Below, piece by piece: positions 1 through 10,296 of a DNA stretch of 64,000 bases. Location: NCBI GenBank assembly GCA_024195265.1, contig JAJLRJ010000013.1, forward strand, positions 20,567,021 to 20,631,020. The letters are read 5' to 3'. Source of the stretch: Dendrophyllia cribrosa. Lineage: Eukaryota; Cnidaria; Anthozoa; Scleractinia; Dendrophylliidae. A program made the translations under genes and the position numbers. The notes beneath the pieces were generated by a model, which was given only the letters and a program-made list of their open reading frames with translations, made no database searches and had not been told where the DNA came from. Numbering within the stretch: the first letter of the stretch is position 1; each line of letters starts with the position of its first letter.

Positions 1-10
1 TTGTAATTAC

Positions 11-214
11 CTTTGAAATCGTTCATATTTTGTCTTGTGGAATACACTTCTAACTCGCAAATCGTGAGAATTGTACTGCTTCCTCGACCCAGAACATAGA
101 CAAACCGACCAAGAAATCGAGGCGTACAATAAAACGATTTTGTCTCTCCAGTGACCATACTATGGGTCCCTCCACAGCTTGGGTTTGATTGGCCTCCGGT
201 TAGGTTACTATTAC
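11..214 (-). CDS. exon: second half of FTP domain 2
   Basis: The acceptor AG is at 216-215 and the donor GT at 10-9. The exon enters and leaves in phase 1 and encodes about 67 residues. Visible family marks are the NPSCGG and HSM segment, a paired-Cys section (FYCTPR), the strand GRFVYVLGRG and the closing LTICELEVY-like stretch typical of the C-terminal half of fucolectin/tachylectin-4 domains. It completes the domain begun in exon 2942-3187. It ends with the linker STRQNMNDFK, so another exon must follow outside the window. Confidence 0.75.
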
Positions 215-640
215 CTGAATGTAAAAATAACGGGATATTAATAATAACTTACCTTAACTCGATGCGAGTCATACTACATTACTGTATACTTTAGATTATC
301 TTTAACGAATATGAAAGGCGCACTGACGGAACTTTTTGTTGCGTACTTTAACAGATAAATTAAAGCTCTTGGCCATAAAAAAAATATTTCAAATTCACTT
401 GCTTTTAATCGCAAAATATTAAATATTTTTAAGCAACATTAAAAAAGAACCTTAATGCAATATAATTATCAAACACGAGGAAGATGGTCTCATCAGAATT
501 TCTATAACTCATTAATAGTTCATGATGATCGAACACAAAGCAAATCACTTCCGTGAAGGAGGTTTGGATACCCGGTCTTAATTAGCATATATGTAAGCGA
601 TTTTATTCCTTCATTTACTTTGCATTTATTGATAACTTTG
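215..640. other. intronic DNA without recognisable feature
   Basis: AT-rich intron sequence between the FTP exon and the first repeat cluster. I see no coding exon, RNA gene or clear repeat here. Confidence 0.5.
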
Positions 641-1021
641 AGAAGCTTCATCAAACACTCGATAGAGTGTTTCTTCAGGTATCCAAACAGCGAAGTGGGT
701 TAAAAAAAACTCGGCTGCGCCTCGATTTTTCAACTCATTTCTCGTGTTTGGATATCCTGATGAAACACTCTTCCTCGTGTTTGATATATTACTCCCCCCT
801 GTTTTTAAACTCATTTCTCTGTGTTAGGATATCCTGATGAAACACTCTTCCTCGTGTTTGATATCTCCCCCCCCCCCCCCTTGTTTTTCAACCTACTTCT
901 CGGTGTTTGGATACCCTGATGAAACACTCTTCCTCAAAACACCGAGAAGTGGGTTGAAAAAACTAAGCACAGCAAGTTTTTTAACCAACTTCGAGACGGT
1001 GTTTGGATACCTGATGAAACA
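641..1021. repeat. tandem/inverted repeat cluster with 'GTTTGGATATCCTGATGAAA' units
   Basis: Units carrying GTGTTTGGATA(T/C)CCTGATGAAACACTCTTCC-type sequence occur at about 730, 810, 900 and 990, and an inverted copy begins near 645. The unit is itself partly palindromic (ATCAAACACTC / GAGTGTTT), and a C-run lies at 867-880. The open frame across this block is a repeat artefact. Confidence 0.6.
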
Positions 1022-1032
1022 GCTTCTCCAAT

Positions 1033-1590
1033 TAAAGTACCCCTGTGATCAAATTTTTGATTTTCATTTTTTACATTTTCGTGTACAATTAGACTTTCTT
1101 ACTCATCTTGCCAAATTTCAATTCATTACGAACATCAGAAGTCATTTTATTTTAACATTTATTTCCGAGAATTTACGGCCGCCATTAATCAACCTTGTTC
1201 AAAGGCTTGGTTGCGAATGGGAGAAAGTGACATCAAAGACTCAAACATACCTCACGGGTTGAAATTATAATAACAATAAGTATTGAAAATCACGCGAAAA
1301 CCAACAAAAACTTTGGACTTGTTCTTCGTGCAATTTTCTATGCTGATTGTTATTATAATTTCAACCCGTGAGGTATGTTTGAGTCTTTGACGTCACTTTC
1401 TCCATTCGCAACCAAGCCTTGGAACAAGGTTGATTAATGGCAGCCGTAAATTCTCGGAAATAAATGTTAAAATAAAATGACTTCTGATGTTCGTAATGAA
1501 TTGAAATTTGGCAAGATGAGTATGAAAGTCTAATTGTACATGAAAATGTAAAATAATGAAAATCAGAAATTTGATCGCAGGGGCACTTTA
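1033..1590. mobile_element. foldback MITE, family A, copy 1
   Basis: Two arms of about 240 bp (1033-1275 and 1350-1590) are reverse complements and enclose a loop of roughly 75 bp. The ends read TAAAGT(A/G)CCCCTG at the left and CAGGGGCACTTTA at the right. No transposase is encoded, so it is non-autonomous. A second copy at 5351-5910 carries the loop in the opposite orientation. Confidence 0.85.
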
Positions 1591-1826
1591 AAACAATACA
1601 GAGAAAACGAAGGGAAAAAAACGCCAAAATCTATGCTAATTAACATCGAGTTTTCAAAACCATCGTCACGCTTATGATTTTCTTTGTTCAAACTTGATGA
1701 ATTGTTAACGAGTTTGAGAAATGTATTTCAACTCTCCAATCCAACTATTTCCATCCAGCAACGTTTTCCATACAAATCCTCCTTTTCAGTCTCATCGCGA
1801 TACACAGTCAAAGGGTCCTAACAGCC

Positions 1827-2124
1827 AACACGTGAATAAGAAATGCTAACGCGTAACGCAATATTGCGGTAAGCTTATGTTTTCACACTGACACGGTTCA
1901 ATATTTTTTTTAAATAAAACGTAAGGATTTTTGACAAACATAAAAAGAAAAATACAGTACATCATTTTCATAATGTTCAGTCCGAAGACGAAATTAAAAT
2001 AAAAGCATGACGTCACTAAGTTTACAGCTGATGGAAGAAACGAGTGAGCGAATGAGTGCTCATTTGCATATCTGTCTCCATTACCGATAACCCGTCATTA
2101 TGCATGCGCGTATTCACGGGTTAA
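1827..2124. mobile_element. small DNA element with AACCCGTGAATACG-type ends, copy 1
   Basis: The left end (AACACGTGAATA) and right end (CGTATTCACGGGTT) are inverted repeats. Internal sequence such as GCAATATTGCGGTAAGCTTA recurs at about 29690, and a related element lies at 36985-37325. Non-coding. Other copies hold a degenerate tRNA-like B-box region. Confidence 0.55.
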
Positions 2125-2941
2125 AAACTTATGCTTAAACACCAAGGCCCTCAAAATTGGCAATTAATTTTGCTAATTTCATCACGCTCTTTCAATTTCT
2201 GGTCATCTTAAAGTTGCAGCCCAAAATTTTAGCAAAAGTGGGTTGCGTGATCGAGTTATGCAAAGAGCCTATTGATGTTTTATGAAACAGTTATTTCATC
2301 AAATATTATTAAACCTACATAAATGTTCCCAAGTTGGCAAAAGTTCATTGTTGGCAGTATATATAGAGGTAGCGTTAGACAGCGTGTGTGCATGTGGGAA
2401 GGGGGCATGTATTGTACAATTTGTTTTTCAAAAGCGGAAATATGACAAAGCAGTAACTTTACATATGGTACTGATTGGTACTTTCTGTGAATTGCAGTAC
2501 ACAATTATGACAGCCGAAAGGTAAAGAAATAAAAAAAATAAAATAAATTGGAGATTTTACAATTCGACCTAGCATTCTAGAGTGCAAATACGCATCAAAA
2601 CAAGTGCAAGTATGACACATTATTACACTCTTCTAACCGCGCGCTAGGAAAACACATTTTTAAATGTGTTTTAAAAAAAACATAGATTTTGGAGAAGACT
2701 GTCGTATAATAAACAATTTATTCAGCGAAAAGATGTGTAATACGGCTGGGCATGTTAACCTGTCACTTTAAAAACTTAACAAATCGAAGTATTTAATGAG
2801 CTCTCTTGTAAACAACTGTTTATCTTAAGCGGCCATTCTTTCCTGGTCCCAAGGAAATTTGCAATTTATAAAATTGTGTATTTTGTTTTATAAACACCAA
2901 ACAGCTATTTGTGATGCCCTTCATTTTCGATATTATCTCAC
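2125..2941. other. intronic DNA, nothing recognised
   Basis: AT-rich intron. Overlapping short open frames at 2280-2524 on both strands show no family motif or splice context. They are not annotated as genes. Confidence 0.5.
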
Positions 2942-3187
2942 CTATCCTGATCTCAAATGCTTTCAAAGTGTTGTCACAAGATTGAGGACACTCCCTGTTA
3001 ACAATAAAGACTTTGGCCACAGGAAGAGGCGAACCCAGGTCCACTCTCCACCAAGGGTCATTTGCATTATCAGTATGTGTACAACTACCCCCATCCCAAT
3101 CGTTGTCAGTGTTTCCATCCACAGCACGTGGTGCTACTCCACCCCAAGCATCAGAAACCTGCGAAGCAGGCTGGTTGAGAGCCAAAT
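2942..3187 (-). CDS. exon: first half of FTP domain 2
   Basis: The acceptor AG is at 3189-3188 (tract TTTTTCAG) and the donor GT at 2941-2940 (GTGAGA). It is phase 1 at both ends with 81 whole codons. Motifs of the FTP N-terminal half are clear: ALNQPASQ start, AVDGNTDNDW, CTHTDN, then DPWWRVDLG and the strand leading to FEIRIG. These match fucolectin/tachylectin-4 domains, which bind fucose through a calcium-supported loop (family knowledge). The open frame continues into the intron, but the splice donor after RIG matches the one used by the sister exon at 7900. Confidence 0.85.
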
Positions 3188-3317
3188 CTGAAAAAGGATT
3201 GTTAAGAAATATTTATTCCTTTTCCCAAAATATCTTGAAATAAATTTCATCGGTTAAGAATGATTACCCTTAATTATTATAATTATTATCATTTATTTTT
3301 TTGTAATCGAACCATCT

Positions 3318-3454
3318 ATAGAGGTTTTGCACGGCAGCCATGTTGCATGGCAGGAACAATAGATTATTTTCCCTATGAAAAAAAATGTTCTTTCTAATGC
3401 AAAACATTTTCATTGTTCCTGCCATGCAACATGGCTGCCGTGCAAAACCTCTAT
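3318..3454. mobile_element. palindromic MITE, 137 bp
   Basis: The left arm starts ATAGAGGTTTTGCACGGCAG and the right arm ends with its reverse complement. The arms are about 43 bp and the loop about 50 bp. It is a near-perfect hairpin element in the intron between the FTP exons. Confidence 0.8.
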
Positions 3455-4801
3455 TCCAACTTTAAAACGTTTGTTTTCCATTTAAAAGTGCACAATGAAT
3501 TCTTACTTATCCGTAATATTTAAACGGCATAAAACTTGATTTAAAAATATAAGAAGGAAGAAGAAAAAAAGGAAAACTACAGAAGAAAAAATACCATCAA
3601 GCAGTTCAACAAAAAGCAACAACAATTGGAACAACAATTAATTGGACTGTCGATGGTAAAATGTTTATTAAAAAAATAGTAATTGATCGCCACCATTCAA
3701 ATCAATTGCGTCAAAGATTTAGATGATCATCAAATTATTTTCTGAGTCATGTTCTTTGGTTCACATATAATTATGTTTAATTATCTTCTGAAGCGGTATT
3801 TCATTTTCATGTAATATATTTACACCCCGGTTATGGCTTTCATTTTCATTGCCCTTTAAATAAGAAGAAATTAACATTAGCATGCGGGGGAATCGGAGAA
3901 GGGACTCTATCAGGGAACCGACATGTTCCAATAACATCCCTTCTATACCACTAGTGGTTCCTGATGGAAGGTTAAGCTCTAGCAACAAAGCATCATATTT
4001 CTCAATAATGGAATATATTAGGTAACTAAGTGTCCAAAATATATTGTAGTAAAGACGAGAATAAAATATGTTATTAAACGTATAAGAGCGTAATTATGAG
4101 TATAAAGTCTCGAGTGTACTTCAATTCATCACAGGCATTAGGAGGCTAATTAATAGGCCAAATAAACAAATGTATATATAGGTCGCAATAACAGCAACAA
4201 AAACCCCTAATTAAAATTAATGTTTTAGTACAGGTATGTGTAAATATACATGTAACATAAAAAATAATGGTTCCTTTGGCTCATTGGCCACCGATCATAT
4301 TCGCTCAGTTCAGGATTAGGGTTAGACTAAACAGGCTATAAGGAATGGATGTACATGTGTATGATATACACTGTAAATATGGATTGACGGAACACTGTGC
4401 AGATTTAGATGAACACCCAGTTACTTTATGGCTGATCCACATGGTCTCAACAAAAGGCATTAATTCTGCCCCGTGTCTATTACTTTGTCTAGGTCAATGG
4501 AATTGTATATGTGATTTAGGCTGCTTGTTTTTCTTTATATAACTTTCAGTATTTTTACCTGAAGAAGGCCGAAAATAGTTTTTTTCTTTGTTTAGGGTAC
4601 ATGTATCTGCAGTGAAATCCGGCTGTTACATCTTTTCGACTGAAGACAGTGACCCATGAAGGTACACGGTAACATAAATAGATAGAAATAACCGAGTAGT
4701 TGAAGATATGGACTCAAGTATTGCTTTATCTGGTTGACCAGTATAGATAAATAATAAATTGAAAAAAATTACACTTTTGAAACAAATGAATACACACTTA
4801 C
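3455..4801. other. intronic DNA, nothing recognised
   Basis: AT-rich intron. I find no domain match or splice-bounded exon. Short frames at 3761-3988 and 4345-4542 look like chance. Confidence 0.5.
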
Positions 4802-4993
4802 TTGATATATAAGATGAATGAACTTCCACTTCACACAATTTCAAGAATTTATTCGTAACTCCTGATAAGCTAATGGAAACATATTTTCCATATGCTATCG
4901 GTTTACAGAAGAATGTCTTCGATGTTCCTGCCGGGACTGCTACGGCAATTGCACAACGATAGCTGTCTGCTCCTTCAATTGTGGTTGAATTCC
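4802..4993 (-). CDS. exon: second half of FTP domain 1
   Basis: The acceptor AG is at 4995-4994 and the donor GT at 4801-4800 (GTAAGTG). It is phase 1 at both ends with 63 whole codons. It reads as the C-terminal half of an FTP domain: two Cys-bearing segments (SYRCAIAV and FFCKPI), GKYVSISLSG and the terminal LCEVEVHSS strand. It pairs with exon 7900-8094 upstream and hands over in phase to exon 3187, where the next domain begins. Confidence 0.8.
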
Positions 4994-5350
4994 CTTAACG
5001 AGGAAACAAAACAAAAGTACATGTAACTCATTTTTTTGGGGTTAACCGGATTACTATAAAAATGAGCATGCTGTTACAATTAAATTGATTCCCTGCACAG
5101 ACGTGTGGTTTACGGACGCTTAATGCCATGTTTACACTTACTTTGTGCTGTATGTGTTAACTGAGGTATCGAATTAATAATGCTGAATAAATTTACAGTG
5201 TGGCATTCTATTTCACTTCATGGCCTGTTCTAGCTAGTACATACATGGGCAAAGTGATATATGTTTTTGTTTCGTTTCACCAAATTGCTTCACGTCGCTT
5301 CAATTCAAGACAATCTTATGACCCAAGCTCAATTGCGGCAAAAATTAAAA
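4994..5350. other. intronic DNA, nothing recognised
   Basis: Intron sequence between the exon at 4993 and the second foldback element. No features seen. Confidence 0.5.
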
Positions 5351-5910
5351 AAAAGTTCCCCTGTGATCAAATTTTTGATTTTCATTTCTTTACATTTTCG
5401 TGTACTATTAAACTTTCTTACTCGTCTTGCCAATTTTTAATCCATTACGAACATCAGAAGTCATTTTATTTTAACATTTATTTCCGAGAATTTACGGCCG
5501 CCATTAATCAACCTTGTTCCAAAGCTTGGTTGCGAATGGGAGAAAGTGACGTCAAAGAATCAAACATACCTCACGGGTTGAAATTATAATAACAATCAGC
5601 ATAGAAAATGGCACGAAGAACAAGTCCAAAGTTTTTGTTGGTTTTCGCGTGATTTTCAATACTTAATGTTATTATAATTTCAACCCGTGGGGTATGTTTG
5701 AGTTTTTGACGTCACTTTCTACCATTCGCAACCAAGCCTTGAAACAAGGTTGATTAATGGCGATCGTAAATTCGCGGAACAAATGTTAAAATAAAATGAC
5801 TTCTGATGTTCGTAATGAATTAAAATTTGGGAAGATGAGTAAGAAAGTTTAATTGTACACGAAAATGTAAAAAAAATGAAAATCAAAAATTTGACCACAG
5901 GGACACTTTA
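5351..5910. mobile_element. foldback MITE, family A, copy 2 (loop inverted)
   Basis: Arms of about 240 bp match those at 1033-1590. The central loop (AACAATCAGCATAG... to ...CAATACTTAATGTT) is the reverse complement of the copy-1 loop, so this copy sits in the opposite orientation. Ends are GTTCCCCTGTGATCA at the left and CAGGGACACTTTA at the right. Confidence 0.85.
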
Positions 5911-6097
5911 ACGGTGTATTTTGGAAACCCCTTGAAATGAATATATAGATGATAAAAAACGACAATTACATGGTTTTTTTTTTGCTGTTGCTTTTTTTTT
6001 TGTGACGCCACGGTTTATATGGCGTCACTTCCACAGAAACCGACATAGGGCCTGGCGCACGGTACTGGTGATCATGGCCGTAACCACGCATGGTAAT

Positions 6098-6278
6098 CAG
6101 TAAGGCACGTTTTAGGCACGATTGAGGCACGATTAAGATACGATTTAGGCACGATTAAGGCACGATTTTGGCACGATTTGTTCACACTTTACGCACGATT
6201 TACGCACGATTTATGCACGATTTACGCACAGTTTGTGCACACTTAAAGCACGATTTACAGATTTACGCACGGCTTAAA
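6098..6278. repeat. short-period minisatellite GCACGATTTA(C)
   Basis: About fifteen degenerate 10-12-bp units (GGCACGATTAA, ACGCACGATTT and so on). A shorter block of the same unit lies at 7185-7255 on the other side of the nested TTAA element, so one array was probably split. Confidence 0.8.
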
Positions 6279-6339
6279 TAACTTGCTTGCATTAGCTTTT
6301 AGTCTAAATTAGTCAATGAGACTACTACATATGTATTAA

Positions 6340-7103
6340 GGTGATTCCTCAGTATTGCACTGCGCATCCTGTACTGCGCATAACACACGTAATTCGCAAC
6401 ATCGGCAGCATTAAAACATGGCTGCTTTTTTGGCCGGAAACCTCACCAGGCATAAAAATGGGCGCTTCATAAAATCATCAGTGAAAAACAGAACTGACAT
6501 TTTGTTTCAAGATCTAGAGAGAAAAAGAAAATCAAACGACAGTGTAATCGCCTGCAAGGCCTGCAAGCTCGTTAGAAAATGCGACTGTCTTTTTCTCTCT
6601 AACGAGCATGGTGACCTATATTTTTTATTACGTCATTTTGATGTTAAATTAATGCTTTTTAAGTTAAAAAAGTTAAAAAAAAAATTCCTCGACAGGAAAA
6701 AAAGATGTCGCTAAAAACGTTCTCAAATCAGTTACTCGTGGGAGCAAATTGATGACTTTGAAAACATGGACGCGAGGAATGTTTTGAGTCCGTGTTATTT
6801 GAAGATGTGTGACTTTTTTATAACTTTTATTTCAAAGTGTTCCCATAAAGTGTTTTTTTGAAGAATTGTAAACCTTGCTTTCACGGGTTACCGGGAAAAG
6901 AAACTTGAACCGATCAAATAATGACGTGCGTGATCGGTATTGCTATAGGCATAAATGAGGCAACATTGGTCCATCATATCTCTTTACCGAGCATGGTGAC
7001 CTATCTTTCTTATTGAATTTTTCGAAACAACTTATGGTAGGGAGCTGTTAGGGAAAATTTAAAAAAAAAATCGTTCGACAACTTTTATTTCTGAGGAATC
7101 ACC
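6340..7103. mobile_element. TTAA-flanked element, GGTGATTCCTCAG ends
   Basis: It is bounded by TTAA at 6336-6339 and 7104-7107. The termini GGTGATTCCTCAG and CTGAGGAATCACC are perfect inverted repeats. The TTAA target duplication is the mark of piggyBac-type transposition (family knowledge). At 764 bp without a transposase it is non-autonomous. It holds a short open frame at 6418-6714. Confidence 0.8.
6418..6714 (+). CDS. 98-codon open frame inside the TTAA element, unknown
   Basis: It starts at an ATG in a GCCATGGCT-like context and encodes a basic protein with a CKACKLVRKCDC cysteine cluster near the middle and a lysine-rich C-terminus. I do not recognise it. The Cys spacing could be a zinc-binding remnant, perhaps a captured gene fragment or transposon-protein relic. 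Low complexity at the 3' end argues against a full domain. Confidence 0.2.
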   Translation: MAAFLAGNLTRHKNGRFIKSSVKNRTDILFQDLERKRKSNDSVIACKACKLVRKCDCLFLSNEHGDLYFLLRHFDVKLMLFKLKKLKKKFLDRKKRCR

Positions 7104-7674
7104 TTAAAATCGACGAGCCATTTTTTCCATTGAATACTTAAAAGAAAAAGGGAAAAAAAAATATTCGAAAGCACTGTTTAGGAACACTCAGGCACACTTA
7201 AGGAACGATTTAGACACGATGTACGCACGATTTACGCACGATTTATGCACGCATAACTAACACAATCAAGAAGCTGATTTTATGAACATTTAAACTGTAT
7301 ACTTGTATAAGCTATATTTTTTGCTGTGAATGAAGAGGAAACGACTTATAAAATGCACGTCATGACGGCTAGTAGGACAATGCTTCAGCATGTAGCTCAC
7401 CGGGTTTAGATTGTTCATAAGTTTTTACTTCTTACTAGGAATTTTTATTGCTGTACTATTTACTACAGTTGAAAAAAAAACTAAATTGTTCGTGGTTAGA
7501 CTGCAAATGTTACGGGCAGTGGCTCAAAAGAGTCCATTTTAGAAGCATTAAAGCAACTATTTTACATTGTTAATTATAGACAAAAGACGCTCCATAGGAG
7601 ATACTTCAACAACTTAAAATTGTGGCCAAATCTTAATACCATCTGATTTGAAATAGTTTTATTAAAGCAATTTT

Positions 7675-7791
7675 TGGGTCATGGCTCATGTACGACGACC
7701 TGACTGACGTCATTAAACCTAATACAATACAACCTAACACTACCTAACACAATACATCACAATACAGTCGTCGTACACGAGCCATGGCCCC
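7675..7791. mobile_element. short inverted-repeat element (MITE)
   Basis: The left end GGTCATGGCTCATGTACGAC and the right end GTCGTACACGAGCCATGGCC are inverted copies of about 23 bp. They enclose a CTAACAC/AATAC-rich centre. Confidence 0.7.
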
Positions 7792-7899
7792 AATCTTTAG
7801 CCCATTTTGCGGCCGTGATCACCAGTATATGCGCATGGCCATATTACTGCTTTAAAATTTATCGAATACTTCATAGGCAGTTGGCCAGTTAACACTTAC

Positions 7900-8094
7900 C
7901 CACTCTAATCTCAGCTTTATCCAGATCTCCATTGTTAAGTATATAAACTTCAGCTACAGGCTCCACTCGTCCCAAGTCCACTCTCCACCATGGGTTTGAG
8001 CTTGAACTGACATCAGTCTGTGTACACAGGTTGGAGGATGTCGTCTTTCCTCCATCCACCGCATAGCTTGACTTTAAAGTTCCGTTTAATGTAC
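7900..8094 (-). CDS. exon: first half of FTP domain 1
   Basis: The acceptor AG is at 8096-8095 and the donor GT at 7899-7898 (GTAAGT). It is phase 1 at both ends with 64 whole codons. FTP marks are SYAVDGG, the conserved C-x-T segment LCTQTDV, NPWWRVDLG, then EVYILNNGD and EIRVG. A CAG four bases upstream (TCTCAGTCAG) could act as an alternative acceptor, but only the downstream AG keeps the frame. Confidence 0.8.
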
Positions 8095-8210
8095 CTGACT
8101 GAGATGTGGGTTTGTAAAGGGCAATATTTCCTTCAAAAAAAAAAAGGAGGGTTTACCGAACTTTTGGATGCCACCAGTTCCAATGATTCAGTACTATATA
8201 ATTTGGCATT

Positions 8211-8999
8211 CAAAAACTCATTAATAATTCATGAGCATATCAGCCTATCTCACGACGCAAATCGGTCATTATGAAAAGCCTGAATGTGCAAACAATGCAA
8301 TTATCGCTACATTTTTAATGAGAATGATTTTAAAATGCCACCGTGATCTTTATAAAGACCACACGTAATCTTTATATAAAGAGTACTAATATGGATAGTA
8401 ATTATTCAGGATTCTTAGTACAACAAACGGTAACTTTAACATTTTTGTTCAGTACTGTTTTACGATATCTAGTCTTTTGACATTCTATTTGGAATCTTCT
8501 CAACAAAATAAACAACCAACAATTTAACAAGTGAGCCGATATTTGAATTACACCATCGCCCTCGTGTAAATTGCCAGGTAAGCGACTGGTTCGGAGATGC
8601 AAGCTGCTTATCTCTACTCGTTCTCTACCACTGAAGAGAAAAAATTGTCAGACGTTTTATCTACCGTACCTGTTAACTTTGGTATAGCATTTTTCAGTAG
8701 ATTATTTTTTCCTCAGAACCGTAAAATCCCAAAACTTTCGACAGGAGCCGGGAAGCAATGGTCACTTCGTCGAAGACGTGGCACATGTGTTGTATGCTAA
8801 TCAGTCTACTTGTTTTTCTTGTATGCTAATGTCCTCTTTGCACAAAAGCGCAATTGTTTTAATTCTGAAGGGACATGCTTTTGAACGAATGTTTTTGAAG
8901 TCGTTCAAAAAACTCGCAATTCTCAGGTGTAAAAAATCTCGGCTTAGCCTCGAGTTTTTAAACCTGATAATACACTTCTGTTCGTTTTTTAAACAGTAC
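8211..8999 (+). repeat. interspersed repeat family B, copy 1
   Basis: About 790 bp nearly identical in order to 28088-28969. Both start CAAAAACTCATTAATAATTC and end CGTTTTTTAAACAGTAC. The 3' part contains the inverted pair TGTAAAAAATCTCGGCTTAG / CTCGAGTTTTTAAACCTGATA. The open frames at 8402-8602 and 28332-28649 are equivalent parts of the repeat, so they are not genes. Class unknown. Confidence 0.75.
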
Positions 9000-9022
9000 A
9001 TAAAGTCCTTTTATTTACAAAC

Positions 9023-9170
9023 CTTTGCTCCTTGGTGCTCCAAATACTTCAACTCGTAAACAGACTTCATCGTGTTTCGCTCCAGATACAAAACGCAAGT
9101 ATCTACCAACAATTCCACTGTACAAAATGTGTTTTACTGTTGAGTCCTTGTCATAGTTGCCATTAAAGCT
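9023..9170 (-). CDS. exon: second half of F5/8 type C (discoidin) domain
   Basis: The acceptor AG is at 9172-9171 (TCTTTTTCAG) and the donor GT at 9022-9021. It enters in phase 0 and leaves in phase 1, with 49 whole codons. It reads SFNGNYDKDSTVKHIL, then GRYLRF and the terminal strand CLRVEVFG, the standard closing half of discoidin domains. The entry phase matches the exit of exon 12773-13086. Confidence 0.85.
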
Positions 9171-10059
9171 CTGAAAAAGATATTGATAATTATAAGTGTA
9201 TTAGTTGAAGTACATTGTTTATACAATTAAATAGACACTGCTGGTTCTTTTCAGTCTCCCTTAAGGTGACTCGACCCAGTTTTTTTTGGGGGGTATCATC
9301 CTACTTTGAAGCTCTCTGGTATCCCCACCTTTACTTTTATCGTAAGTCTAACACATAGAATGGATAACATATAGATCAATCTACAATATAATATAAAATA
9401 TTTGGCGATCGGAGTAAATGTCACGTGGTTTCCAAATTTAGGTCATAATTTAAGCGAAAATGATAAGCAAACTTTACACGATTATATCTATAAATAAACT
9501 ATGAGACTTATCCCTTTATTTTGGGGATCGTTATAACAGATGAGTCCTTGCAAGTCAGCAAAAAGCTTTAGGGCCTTGTAAATGCGCGCGATTTCGAGCA
9601 AAGGAAACATATAGAAATTATAGTTTTAGCTCAAACTTCAGTTCATCGCGACCGGAGATTGTCAAGACCAGAGATTGTCAAGCTGGAGGAAGAGGGAGGT
9701 GTAAACTCACTCCTGATAAAATGACGGAGCACGAAAGACTACTACCTTGGCTATTTAATGAGAAAGACCTCTGAAATAAGCACAGATACAAAAAACACCA
9801 TTAAATTTCCACCGACTTTCGAAAACACGCACAACACAGCACATTTGATCTTTTGTCCAAGAACTTTCTGAAAATCGTGCAATCAATATTCTGTTTGACG
9901 TCATTCTGTTTTCGACATTCCGATTGGTTTATCGAACTAGCGCATTTGCCATATTAGGGTTGTTTACGCGGGAAACGAAACGAGGCTTTTGTTTCGGTCT
10001 GTTCAATCATTGGCGGATGAAACAAATCGCAAACACTCTCCGAACATCATACGAAAATC

Positions 10060-10296
10060 GCTCTATATGTTTTTGTTCTCCATTTCTTTTGTTCGTTTGC
10101 CTTGACCCTGCACAAAACACAAAAGGTATTGAAATGCATATGAGCAACTGACCAGTAGAAACATTTGGGCTCACACGTTAAACAAAACAATGTGCAGGGT
10201 CACGGTTCGTTCAACATAAAACAAAGCAGCTTTGTACACTCTTTTTGAAATTTATTAAGCTTCACAACCAGTTTGTTCTATTAACTATGCTTTCAA
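10060..10296 (+). repeat. repeat family C, copy 1
   Basis: Matches 40637-40845 base for base over most of its length (CTCCATTTCTTTTGTTC, GAAATGCATAT, CCAGTAGAAACATTTGGGCT, TTTTGTTCTATTAACTATG). The second copy lies just upstream of the signal-peptide exon of the main gene. Confidence 0.75.

Larger units (their letters stand above)
6053..7838. mobile_element. probable DNA element with 'ACTGGTGATCATGGCCG' ends, containing nested insertions
   Basis: The sequence at 6053-6084 and the reverse complement of 7807-7838 share ACTGGTGATCA(T/C)GGCCG plus flanking partial matches. The interval holds GCACGATTTA minisatellites near both ends and two nested inverted-repeat elements. No transposase is seen. 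The outer border is approximate. Confidence 0.4.

Noticed and set aside
8402..8602. Minus frame similar to the one at 28332-28649
   Set aside because: Both are the same region of repeat family B, and the repeat shows no coding constraint.
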